5,996 nucleotides of DNA from Paramuribaculum sp. (GTDB taxonomy: Bacteria > Bacteroidota > Bacteroidia > Bacteroidales > Muribaculaceae). Of this stretch, positions 1-5,996 are shown piece after piece; positions within the stretch are counted from its first letter, which is position 1; each line of letters begins with the position of its first letter. The stretch spans positions 1 to 5,996 of the forward strand of contig JAIDJZ010000372.1 in NCBI GenBank assembly GCA_029051965.1. Direction: 5' to 3'. The notes under the pieces are model-generated. The model saw only the letters and a program-made list of their open reading frames with translations, made no database searches and was not told the origin of the DNA. Both the position numbers and the translations under genes were made by a program.

Positions 1-1578
1 CCCTCCATAGTTAAAAAAACATATAAATTGCGTCTGCTAGTGCTGTGTGTCATTCCGGCAGCAGCTACCTTTACGACATTCGCCCAGCAAAAAAAATCGC
101 CCATTGTCGCGGTCATCACGGTCGAAGGACTCACGGGCGAGCATCTGCGGCTGCTTGAATCGACATTCACAGGCGGCGGCTTCAAAAAAATAATGCACTC
201 CGGAGCTTCTATCGACCGGATCGATTTCGGTCCCGGACTCGACTACGCCGCCGCTTCGGCAGTGGTCTTCTCCGGCGCCTCGCCGATTGTCAACGGTGTC
301 CCTGCCGACAAAGTCTATGACACCTCGACAAAACTTGCCCGTTCGCCGCTCCACAACCCCGCAATGATCGGCAACTTCACCGACGAAACCCTTTCGCCGG
401 AGGCTCTGAAAGTATCGACCGTAGCCGACGAACTCCGGATCGACTCCGACGGGCAGGGACGCGTCTTCGCCGTTGCACCGAAAGCGGCAACGGCTCTCGT
501 CGGAGCTGCCCATGCAGGCAACGGAGCCTACTGGATCAACAACATGACCGCCAACTGGGCCACGACAGCCTACTATAAGGAGATGCCCGTGCCGCTTCGC
601 GACAGAAACTATCTGAACCCGCTCGCCACACGTCTCGACACGATGAAATGGACGCCGCTGCTCAACCTGTCGCTCTATCCCGGAATCACGACCGCCGAAA
701 TGCAGAAACCGTTTAAAAACTCGTTTCCACGCAAAGAAGTGCGCCGGGTAAACCGTTTCATCGAATCCCCGCTGGCCAACACCGAAGTAACCGACGTGGC
801 CATTGATCTTATCACAAAACTCAGCCTCGGATCGGGAAAAGCCACCGACATGATCACCATCGGCTACACCCTCCCGTCCGACGCCTCGCGAACCGAAACA
901 ATCGACAGCTACATCCGTCTCGACCGCGATCTCGAGCGCCTGTTCAAGGCTCTCGAACAGGCTTGTCCGCAAGGCTCCGGACCGACAATCATGCTCGCCG
1001 GACTGCCTTCCGACAATGGTTCGGCACCCGACGACAAACGCTGGAACATTCCATCCGGACTCTACTCCGTCAAACGTGCCGTCTCTCTCCTCGGAATCCA
1101 TCTGATGTCAGTCCACGGCAACGGCGACTGGATTCTCGGCTACCACAACCGACACTTCTTCCTCAACCGAAACCTCATCAAGGACCGCGGACTGAGCCTT
1201 CAGGACTTTCGCCGTGAAGTTGCCGACTTCCTCGGACGCATGGCCGGCATCAGCAATGTCATCACAATCGACGACATCCTCGCCTCGCGCGCCGGCGACA
1301 ACCCCGACGCGCTCAAACGCAACACCTCCTTTACCCACGCCGGCGACATCATCATTGAAGTTGCTCCCGGATGGCAGATAATCGACGACGGGACTGGCCG
1401 CGCATCCGGCGCACTACGCCACACCGCGGCTGACATCCCGGCTTTCTTCGTCGCTCCCGGTCTGAAACGCCTGCAGATAACGGAAAGCACCGACGCACGA
1501 ACCCTTGCACCGACGCTTTCTCGACTGCTACTCATCCGCGCGCCTAACGGAGCTTCCGTGCCGGCCATCAATCTATAA
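1..1578 (+). CDS. PafA-like alkaline phosphatase superfamily protein, probable pseudoenzyme (5' end probably outside window)
   Basis: Exported protein with the overall plan of the PafA branch of the alkaline phosphatase/nucleotide pyrophosphatase superfamily. Numbering here starts at the TTG at 28. Matching landmarks are the first strand and 'GGGFKKIM' (residues 26-56), 'FSGASPIVNGV' (81-91), 'STVADELR' near 130, 'AHAGNGAYW' near 160-170, 'DSYIRLDRDLERLF' (293-306) and 'DIPAFFVAPGLK' (469-480). Residues 1-19 form a signal peptide (hydrophobic core, cleavage likely after TFA). The frame stays open to base 1 and adds a basic stretch (KKTYK) typical of a signal-peptide n-region, so I think the true start lies just upstream and the TTG at 28 is only a fallback. 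The active site is almost wholly lost: the nucleophile Thr is replaced by Tyr73, the metal Asp by Glu33, the D-x-x-x-H motif is absent around 279-289, the Asp-His pair is Gly325-Leu326, and the last metal His is Ser460. The alignment was made from memory of PafA. A binding or structural role is inferred; the substrate is unknown. It is followed by a sulfatase after 40 bp with no terminator. Confidence 0.83.
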   Translation, partial: PSIVKKTYKLRLLVLCVIPAAATFTTFAQQKKSPIVAVITVEGLTGEHLRLLESTFTGGGFKKIMHSGASIDRIDFGPGLDYAAASAVVFSGASPIVNGVPADKVYDTSTKLARSPLHNPAMIGNFTDETLSPEALKVSTVADELRIDSDGQGRVFAVAPKAATALVGAAHAGNGAYWINNMTANWATTAYYKEMPVPLRDRNYLNPLATRLDTMKWTPLLNLSLYPGITTAEMQKPFKNSFPRKEVRRVNRFIESPLANTEVTDVAIDLITKLSLGSGKATDMITIGYTLPSDASRTETIDSYIRLDRDLERLFKALEQACPQGSGPTIMLAGLPSDNGSAPDDKRWNIPSGLYSVKRAVSLLGIHLMSVHGNGDWILGYHNRHFFLNRNLIKDRGLSLQDFRREVADFLGRMAGISNVITIDDILASRAGDNPDALKRNTSFTHAGDIIIEVAPGWQIIDDGTGRASGALRHTAADIPAFFVAPGLKRLQITESTDARTLAPTLSRLLLIRAPNGASVPAINL

Positions 1579-1618
1579 ACCATTCCACTTCCCCACAATC
1601 TTCAAAACTCACTGATTC

Positions 1619-3154
1619 ATGAAAACCGACTCCCGCAAAGCAATCGCCCTCATTGGAACCGCAGCCATCGCCACACCCTGCGCTGCCACAGCGTCCGACG
1701 CAAAACCGCCCCGTCAGCCAAACATAATCTACATCATGTGCGACGACATGGGCTACGGTGATCTCGGCTGCTACGGACAGCCCTACATTTCAACCCCGCG
1801 CATCGACTCGATGGCGGCAAAAGGGATGAAATTCACGCAGGCCTATGCGGGTAGTCCGGTCAGCGCACCGTCGCGTGCGTCGTTCATGACTGGCCAGCAT
1901 TCAGGCCACTGCGAAGTGCGCGGCAATAAAGAATACTGGCGCGACGTTCCGACAGTCCGCTACGGCGTCAACGACGAATTCACTCTTGTCGGACAGCACC
2001 CCTACGATCCGGACCACATCATCCTGCCCGAACTTCTGAAACGCAACGGCTATACGACCGGCATGTTCGGAAAATGGGCCGGCGGCTACGAAGGCTCCTG
2101 CTCTGTTCCGGAAAAGCGCGGAATCGACGAATTTTTCGGATATATCTGTCAGTTCCAGGCCCATCTCTACTATCCCAACTTCCTCAACCGCTACAACCCC
2201 GCAATGGGCGACACGGCAACCGTCCGTGTGATTCTCGATAAGAACACCCCCCACCCGATGACAGGGCCCGGATATGAGCGACGCACTCAGTATTCAGCCG
2301 ACATGATCCATCAGGCCGCAATGGACTGGATCGACCGTCAGACCGACGACAAACCGTTTTTCGGCATCCTGACCTACACTCTTCCCCACGCCGAGCTGTA
2401 TCAGCCCGACGACTCTCTGCTCCAGTCCTATCGCGACAAATTCACTACCGACCTGAACTGGGCAGGCGAACCCTGGTCGCGCTACAACGCAACGACCCAC
2501 ACCCACGCCCAGTTTGCTGCAATGATCACACGCCTTGACACATATGTCGGCGAAGTCCTCGACCTGCTTCACAAAAAAAATCTCGACGACAACACTATCG
2601 TCATCTTCACCAGCGACAACGGCCCTCATGAAGAGGGTGGAGCCGATCCGACCTTCTTCGGACGCGACGGCGTTCTGCGCGGGCTGAAACGTCAAGTCCA
2701 CGAAGGTGGAATACGCGTGCCGTTCATTGTCCGCTGGCCGGGCCATGTCGAAGAGGGCAAAGTCACTGACCAGCCTGTCATTTTCTATGACCTGATGCCG
2801 ACTTTCGCCGACATCGCCGGAATCAAAGACTTCCCCGAAGCATACCGCAATAAGACGAAAGAGATCGACTATTTCGACGGAATCTCATTCCTTCCGACTC
2901 TACTCGGTAAAGAGCAGACCGAAACCCATCCCCATCTCTACTGGGAATTCGACGAAACAGATCAGATCGGCGTACGTCAGGGTCCCTGGAAACTAATTGT
3001 CAAAGGTGGCAAACCGGAGCTCTACAATCTCGACAACGACATCCAGGAACTCAACGACATCGCCGCCGAACACCCCGACAAAGTCAGCGAACTGGTCGAG
3101 ATCGCACGTCGCGAGCACACCCCCAACCCCTACTTCAGCGTAACGCTCCCCTGA
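1619..3154 (+). CDS. Exported serine-type sulfatase (S1 family arylsulfatase)
   Basis: Hydrolyses sulfate esters, most likely on sugars of host or dietary glycans, outside the inner membrane. An N-terminal signal peptide (about residues 1-27) precedes the sulfatase domain. Visible active-site parts are the metal Asp42-Asp43 (CDDMGYGDLG), the sulfatase signature S-A-P-S-R at 82-86, where Ser82 would be oxidised to formylglycine by an anSME maturase encoded elsewhere, Lys152 in GKW, His257 in TLPHAE, the metal pair Asp333-Asn334 (TSDNGPH), and Lys357 before EGGIRVP. The C-terminal subdomain ends with the usual 'ELYNLDNDIQELNDIA' segment and 'REHTPNPYF'. The length (511 aa) is normal and the gene is intact. 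The His of the common GKWHLG motif is Ala154; together with 'EFFGYICQFQAHLYYP' this resembles the subfamily with GKWGLG, which I associate with S1_16, some of whose members act on 4-sulfated Gal/GalNAc. That subfamily and substrate are tentative. The ATG at 1619 puts the signal peptide at the N-terminus. It probably shares a transcript with the PafA-like gene. Confidence 0.96.
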   Translation: MKTDSRKAIALIGTAAIATPCAATASDAKPPRQPNIIYIMCDDMGYGDLGCYGQPYISTPRIDSMAAKGMKFTQAYAGSPVSAPSRASFMTGQHSGHCEVRGNKEYWRDVPTVRYGVNDEFTLVGQHPYDPDHIILPELLKRNGYTTGMFGKWAGGYEGSCSVPEKRGIDEFFGYICQFQAHLYYPNFLNRYNPAMGDTATVRVILDKNTPHPMTGPGYERRTQYSADMIHQAAMDWIDRQTDDKPFFGILTYTLPHAELYQPDDSLLQSYRDKFTTDLNWAGEPWSRYNATTHTHAQFAAMITRLDTYVGEVLDLLHKKNLDDNTIVIFTSDNGPHEEGGADPTFFGRDGVLRGLKRQVHEGGIRVPFIVRWPGHVEEGKVTDQPVIFYDLMPTFADIAGIKDFPEAYRNKTKEIDYFDGISFLPTLLGKEQTETHPHLYWEFDETDQIGVRQGPWKLIVKGGKPELYNLDNDIQELNDIAAEHPDKVSELVEIARREHTPNPYFSVTLP

Positions 3155-3157
3155 TCA
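3152..3157. other. Back-to-back stop codons of convergent genes (TGATCA)
   Basis: The sulfatase TGA (3152-3154) and the reverse-strand MBOAT TGA (3155-3157) lie side by side and form the palindrome TGATCA. There is no intergenic base, so any transcription terminator for either operon must lie inside the coding sequence of the other gene, or the two transcripts overlap at their 3' ends. Confidence 0.95.
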
Positions 3158-4627
3158 GAACTGAAAATAGATAAACGGAGCTACATTCTCGGTCATAAAC
3201 TCGATGACAAGCTGCACCACGACAACAAAAATCAGCAGCTTGACAGCCCACGGAGCCTTGACGAACCAGCATTCGAGCCGGTCATAGACACGGCTCGGCA
3301 GACAGTGTGAGCCGATGATAACGACCATCATCACTGCCCAGACCTTGCGGACCGTGAAAAACGGCACGACATAATCGAGCGAGAAATTCGTGAAGATATT
3401 CTTCACGATCAGCCACGAATCCTCCCATGACGCAGCTCTGAAAAAGACAAAAAGCAGCGAGACATAGACCATCGTGAGACCCCACGACAACGCCCTGACA
3501 ATCCATATGTCCGGCAGGCGCCGCAGCATCGGCTGACAAGCCTTGTGGACCGCAAGCCCGACACCATGCATCGCTCCCCAGAACACGAATTTCCAGGCCG
3601 CACCGTGCCAGAGACCGCCGACAAGCATCGTCAGGAAATTGTTGACATAGGTGCGCAGCGTCCCTTTCCGGTTTCCGCCAAGAGGAATATAGACATAATC
3701 GCGGAGCCAGGTCGACAGCGAAATGTGCCACCTGCGCCAGAACTCACTGAGGTTCTTCGACTTGTAGGGAAAATCGAAATTCTTCATCAGCCTGAACCCC
3801 ATGATCATCGCAATGCCGATCGCCATATCGCTATAGCCCGAAAAATCGCAGTAGATCTGCATGACATAGCCGATCAGCCCCATCAGCGATTCAAAACCGG
3901 AATAGCCGGTCGGGGATTCAAAAATAAGATCATTATATTGCGCTATGTAGTCTGCTATGATGGCCTTCTTTATGATTCCGAGAATAATAAGCCACAGGCC
4001 GCCAAACATCTCGTCGGTCGTCGCATGACGGTTCTCGCGTATCTGCGGCAGGAAATAGTCGGCCCGCACAATCGGCCCGGCCACCAGAGCCGGGAAAAAC
4101 GAGAGGAAGAAAAGATACTCCAGCCAGGTACGAGTCGGACTGACTGCACCTTTGTAGACATCGACGATATAACTGATCGACTGGAATGTATAGAACGAGA
4201 TTCCGACCGGCAGAATAATGTCGAGCGGCTGGAAATTACCCTGGACCATCATGTTCCAGTTCCACATGAAAAAATTGGCATATTTGAAATAGCACAGGAT
4301 TCCAAGCGAGTTGACAATAGAGACAGCCACACACAGACGCCTCAGCCATCGCTTTTCAACCATCGCGACAAGCTTCGAAAGAAGCCAGTCGATCAGAGAT
4401 GTCCCGATCAGAAGCAGGAAGAAAATCCCCGACGACTTATAATAGAAATAGAGACTGAACGCGACCACGAAAGCGACCATCTGCCACAGACGCTTCTTCA
4501 GCAGCGCATAGACCGGAATGAATATAATGAACAGAACCCAGAAAAGCCCGCTCGAAAAAATCATCGGGTTGTCGGCCTCGAATCTCAGGACCTCACATAT
4601 GTTATGGAATATATTGCTCATCTCCAT
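3155..4627 (-). CDS. MBOAT family O-acyltransferase (AlgI-like)
   Basis: Multi-pass inner-membrane acyltransferase of the AlgI/DltB/PatA type, which passes an acyl group (usually acetyl) from a cytoplasmic donor across the membrane for attachment to a polysaccharide or cell-wall polymer. The protein is 490 aa with roughly ten to twelve hydrophobic segments from residue 28 to 478. Family motifs in order are 'LPVGISFYTFQSISY' (139-153), 'FFPALVAGPIVRAD' (177-190), 'YCDFSGYSDMAIG' (259-271), 'FWRRWHISLSTWLRDYVYIPLGG' split over 296-318, and 'GGLWHGAAW' (337-345). His301 and His341 match the two conserved MBOAT histidines, His341 being the invariant one, so the enzyme looks active. It lies 33 bp downstream of the SGNH gene on the same strand with no separate promoter evident, so the two are surely co-transcribed. 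Start choice is between Met1 and Met3 (4627 or 4621); 4627 is kept, but GGAG overlaps both, so it does not decide. The acyl donor and acceptor are not visible. Confidence 0.96.
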   Translation of the reverse strand: MEMSNIFHNICEVLRFEADNPMIFSSGLFWVLFIIFIPVYALLKKRLWQMVAFVVAFSLYFYYKSSGIFFLLLIGTSLIDWLLSKLVAMVEKRWLRRLCVAVSIVNSLGILCYFKYANFFMWNWNMMVQGNFQPLDIILPVGISFYTFQSISYIVDVYKGAVSPTRTWLEYLFFLSFFPALVAGPIVRADYFLPQIRENRHATTDEMFGGLWLIILGIIKKAIIADYIAQYNDLIFESPTGYSGFESLMGLIGYVMQIYCDFSGYSDMAIGIAMIMGFRLMKNFDFPYKSKNLSEFWRRWHISLSTWLRDYVYIPLGGNRKGTLRTYVNNFLTMLVGGLWHGAAWKFVFWGAMHGVGLAVHKACQPMLRRLPDIWIVRALSWGLTMVYVSLLFVFFRAASWEDSWLIVKNIFTNFSLDYVVPFFTVRKVWAVMMVVIIGSHCLPSRVYDRLECWFVKAPWAVKLLIFVVVVQLVIEFMTENVAPFIYFQF

Positions 4628-4660
4628 TGCTGATACGTTTTTGTCATTAAATATTGTTGA

Positions 4661-5458
4661 TCAGTTGGTCGGCGGCTGCAGCGCCACGACCGTTGCCGGA
4701 CGTCCCGGCGCAGAAGAGTTCGGACGGCGCATCCGGATCGGATGATCCGCATGGAGCGGCATCCACCGCGCGATGCTGTCAAACCAGACCGCAGCCGACT
4801 CATAGGTCGGGTGAGCGCCATCCTTCTGGCGGTCAAACTTCATGCCGTTCGAAACGAAAAAGCGGCCGGCAGGGACATTGTTCGCGATAAGTTCATTGAT
4901 TCCCGTATCCTCCTTCCAGTTCGGCGGACCGATCCAGACATACGGTATATCGCCAAGTTCCTTGAGAATCTTCTTGACATAACGGTCGCGACTCTCGATG
5001 ATTCCGCGGATAAACAGTTCATTGCCGCCGAGACTGATGAAAACATACGTCGGCTTGAAACGGCGCAGATAATGACGCAGAGTGTCACACTCGGCCCACG
5101 TCTTCGTTGTCGAACTATACCATATGACCGAATTGAGCGTATGACCGTTTTCCTTCGCATACGCACCCAGCCGACGGTTGAGCCCCTCGAGCATCGAATC
5201 GCCAAAAATCAGTATACTGTGCGACGTCGTGTCAGCCACCAGCCTTTTCTCGACAGGGAGCAACGCAATCTGCTTCAGTGCGACAGAAGCGCCGACATCA
5301 GGTCTTTCCGGCTCACGGGTCAGCCGCTCGGCTATCGGAGCCGGTTTCAGCGCGATCCCGAACAGAGAGAATCCGTCGGCCCATGAAATAATGCAGATCA
5401 GAAGCAATGCCACAGACAGAACGCCCCAAAGCCCCGAATAATCCTTTAAGCTTTTCAT
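4661..5458 (-). CDS. Membrane-anchored SGNH/GDSL-fold protein, likely partner of the MBOAT acyltransferase
   Basis: Predicted periplasmic SGNH-fold enzyme of 265 aa, tethered by an N-terminal membrane segment (about residues 11-29) without a clear cleavage site. Block I is 'IFGDSMLEGL' with nucleophile Ser88; block III is 'SLGGNELF' with Asn146; block V is 'DGAHPTY' with Asp213 and His216. The Ser/Asp/His triad and the oxyanion Asn are therefore present, while block II is poorly conserved ('YSSTTKTW', 114-121). The closest functional analogues are AlgX/AlgJ, DltD and PatB, which cooperate with an MBOAT to load acyl groups onto exported polymers; some such proteins instead remove acetyl groups. 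Here it is the first gene of the pair, 33 bp before the MBOAT, and has its own well-placed promoter. The last 30 or so residues (236-265) form a Pro/Arg/Ala-rich tail outside the fold. The ATG at 5458 directly precedes the basic and hydrophobic anchor, which supports that start. Confidence 0.88.
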   Translation of the reverse strand: MKSLKDYSGLWGVLSVALLLICIISWADGFSLFGIALKPAPIAERLTREPERPDVGASVALKQIALLPVEKRLVADTTSHSILIFGDSMLEGLNRRLGAYAKENGHTLNSVIWYSSTTKTWAECDTLRHYLRRFKPTYVFISLGGNELFIRGIIESRDRYVKKILKELGDIPYVWIGPPNWKEDTGINELIANNVPAGRFFVSNGMKFDRQKDGAHPTYESAAVWFDSIARWMPLHADHPIRMRRPNSSAPGRPATVVALQPPTN

Positions 5459-5480
5459 AGGTTCAGAATTTAATTTGTCC

Positions 5481-5513
5481 CAAAATTAACAAATTTTTCT
5501 CTACTATACAAAA
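5481..5513 (-). promoter_or_regulatory. Bacteroidota-type promoter for the SGNH-MBOAT operon
   Basis: On the reverse strand, TTTTG (5513-5509) is followed after 20 bases by TAATTTTG (5488-5481). This is an exact match to the Bacteroidota -7 consensus TAnnTTTG, with a -33 TTTG at the usual spacing. Transcription would start about 5475, leaving only a short leader before the ATG at 5458. The start site itself is inferred. Confidence 0.72.
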
Positions 5514-5563
5514 CGGCCCTCTCTCTTGTTAAAATTAATTAAATAGCATTTCACAACGCAACG

Positions 5564-5583
5564 TTTTCGTTTCATTACGAAAA
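5564..5583. repeat. Perfect 7-bp inverted repeat in the GH97 promoter region
   Basis: TTTTCGT (5564-5570) and ACGAAAA (5577-5583) are perfect reverse complements around a 6-base centre. The element covers the -33 region and part of the spacer of the GH97 promoter candidate, a position suitable for an operator. A related copy, GCGAAAAC (5598-5605), sits just after the -7 box and matches GTTTTCG at 5563-5569 in reverse. The regulator is unknown, and AT-rich DNA makes short repeats easy to find. Confidence 0.45.
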
Positions 5584-5598
5584 TAAAAACTAATTTTG
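5565..5598 (+). promoter_or_regulatory. Bacteroidota-type promoter for the GH97 gene
   Basis: TAATTTTG at 5591-5598 matches the -7 consensus TAnnTTTG exactly and is the same octamer as in the divergent promoter. The -33 element is weaker: TTTCG at 5565-5569, 21 bases upstream. A weak -33 box overlapped by an inverted repeat would fit a regulated promoter. Predicted start is about 5603-5606, about 25 bases before the ATG. Confidence 0.6.
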
Positions 5599-5604
5599 CG
5601 AAAA

Positions 5605-5618
5605 CTAATCCCTAATCC
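5605..5618 (+). repeat. Tandem CTAATCC x2 at the GH97 transcript start
   Basis: Two exact head-to-tail copies of CTAATCC (5605-5611 and 5612-5618) lie between the -7 box and the start codon. They fall at the predicted 5' end of the mRNA. Two short copies could arise by chance; no function is assigned. Confidence 0.4.
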
Positions 5619-5629
5619 GGTCATCAAAC

Positions 5630-5996
5630 ATGAAGAAAACCCTTTGCTCCGCAGCTGCACTCATTCTCAGCATCTCTTCGATCCAGTCCGAAGTCATCAA
5701 GTCGCCCGACGGCAATATTGCCCTCGATTTCTCGCTGACCAACAGCGGATCGCCGCAATACTCCGTCACTTTCAGGAATCGCGACGTGATCCGCCCCTCG
5801 ATGCTTGGAATGAAACTCAAAACCGGCGGAGACCTGACAGAAGGGTTCAAAATCGAAAGAATCGACAGCACGACAGTCGACGAGACCTGGCAGCCTGTCT
5901 GGGGCGAGGAAGCCCAGATCCGCAGTCATTACAAGGAATACACCTTCCGTCTGCTCCAGCCCGCGACAAAACGCAAGATGGACATCCGTTTCCGCC
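5630..5996 (+). CDS. GH97 family glycoside hydrolase, N-terminal part (SusB-like; cut by window end)
   Basis: The first 122 codons of an exported glycoside hydrolase are present and the frame remains open at the window end. A signal peptide (MKKTLCSAAALILSISSIQS, residues 1-20) leads into 'VIKSPDGNIALDFSL', 'PQYSVTFRNRDVIRPSMLGMKL', 'ETWQPVWGEEAQIRSHYKEYTFRL' and 'MDIRFR'. This order and wording is the beta-sandwich N-terminal domain of GH97, as in SusB. GH97 members are alpha-glucosidases or alpha-galactosidases, calcium-dependent, inverting or retaining; the residues that tell these apart lie in the TIM barrel beyond the window, so the substrate cannot be named. The ATG at 5630 gives the signal peptide at the right place. 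It is transcribed away from the SGNH-MBOAT operon from a candidate promoter just upstream. Confidence 0.92.
   Translation, partial: MKKTLCSAAALILSISSIQSEVIKSPDGNIALDFSLTNSGSPQYSVTFRNRDVIRPSMLGMKLKTGGDLTEGFKIERIDSTTVDETWQPVWGEEAQIRSHYKEYTFRLLQPATKRKMDIRFR

Noticed and set aside
37..1101. Long reverse-strand open frame (354 aa) opposite the PafA-like gene
   Set aside because: It mirrors the strong codon bias of the real gene. The protein is rich in Val, Gly, Arg, Cys and Glu with no family motifs, no signal and no promoter.
1579..1618. Possible separate promoter or terminator between the PafA-like and sulfatase genes
   Set aside because: The 40-base gap has no TAnnTTTG box and no hairpin, which suits one continuous transcript.
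3137..3147. Small palindrome AGCG-TAA-CGCT near the sulfatase end, as a terminator
   Set aside because: The arms are only four bases, there is no following T run, and it lies within the coding sequence.
3545..4633. Forward-strand open frame (362 aa) opposite the MBOAT gene
   Set aside because: The translation is highly charged, without recognisable domains, and is the antisense shadow of an unmistakable MBOAT sequence.
4742..5386. Forward-strand open frame (214 aa) opposite the SGNH gene
   Set aside because: It has no motifs, while the reverse strand has the SGNH blocks in the right order with a membrane anchor and promoter.
5535..5542. TTAATTAA palindrome in the divergent intergenic region
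   Set aside because: An eight-base A/T palindrome is easily expected by chance in such AT-rich DNA and does not line up with either promoter.
5605..5929. Reverse-strand open frames opposite the GH97 start
   Set aside because: The forward strand carries a signal peptide and clear GH97 N-terminal motifs, and the reverse frames would overlap the GH97 promoter and coding region.

Overview
The window looks like chromosomal DNA of a gut-type member of the Bacteroidales. The clues are the mix of protein families (a PafA-like protein, a serine-type S1 sulfatase, a GH97 glycosidase, an AlgI-like MBOAT with an SGNH partner), the lack of clear Shine-Dalgarno sites, and two promoter candidates with the Bacteroidota -7 motif TAnnTTTG. 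The moderately high GC and codon preferences (GAC, CGC, CTC) would fit a Muribaculaceae-like genome, but that family placement is a guess. I saw no RNA gene, mobile element, CRISPR array or SusC/SusD pair.

Layout: (1) positions 1-1578 (+) hold an exported PafA-like member of the alkaline phosphatase superfamily, probably cut at its 5' end by the window edge. It has lost nearly all expected metal-binding and nucleophile residues and is best read as a pseudoenzyme. (2) Forty bases later, 1619-3154 (+) is an intact exported sulfatase with the serine-type formylglycine motif; the two genes probably form one transcript. (3) The opposite strand carries a two-gene operon, transcribed from about 5480 down to 3155: an SGNH-fold membrane-anchored protein (5458-4661) followed by an AlgI-type MBOAT O-acyltransferase (4627-3155). 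The MBOAT stop codon directly abuts the sulfatase stop codon, with no bases between. (4) A 171-bp AT-rich divergent intergenic region (5459-5629) has one promoter candidate for each direction, both with the same -7 octamer, plus a perfect short inverted repeat on the GH97 side. (5) From 5630 (+) begins a GH97 family glycoside hydrolase that runs off the window.

How they fit together: the sulfatase and GH97 enzyme are exported glycan-degrading functions. The SGNH-MBOAT pair is a typical two-component system for moving acetyl (or another acyl) groups across the inner membrane onto an envelope or exported polysaccharide. Whether the acylation pair and the glycan-degrading genes serve a common purpose cannot be told from this window. 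The most unusual item is the conserved but apparently catalytically dead PafA-like protein placed next to an active-looking sulfatase of the same superfamily.
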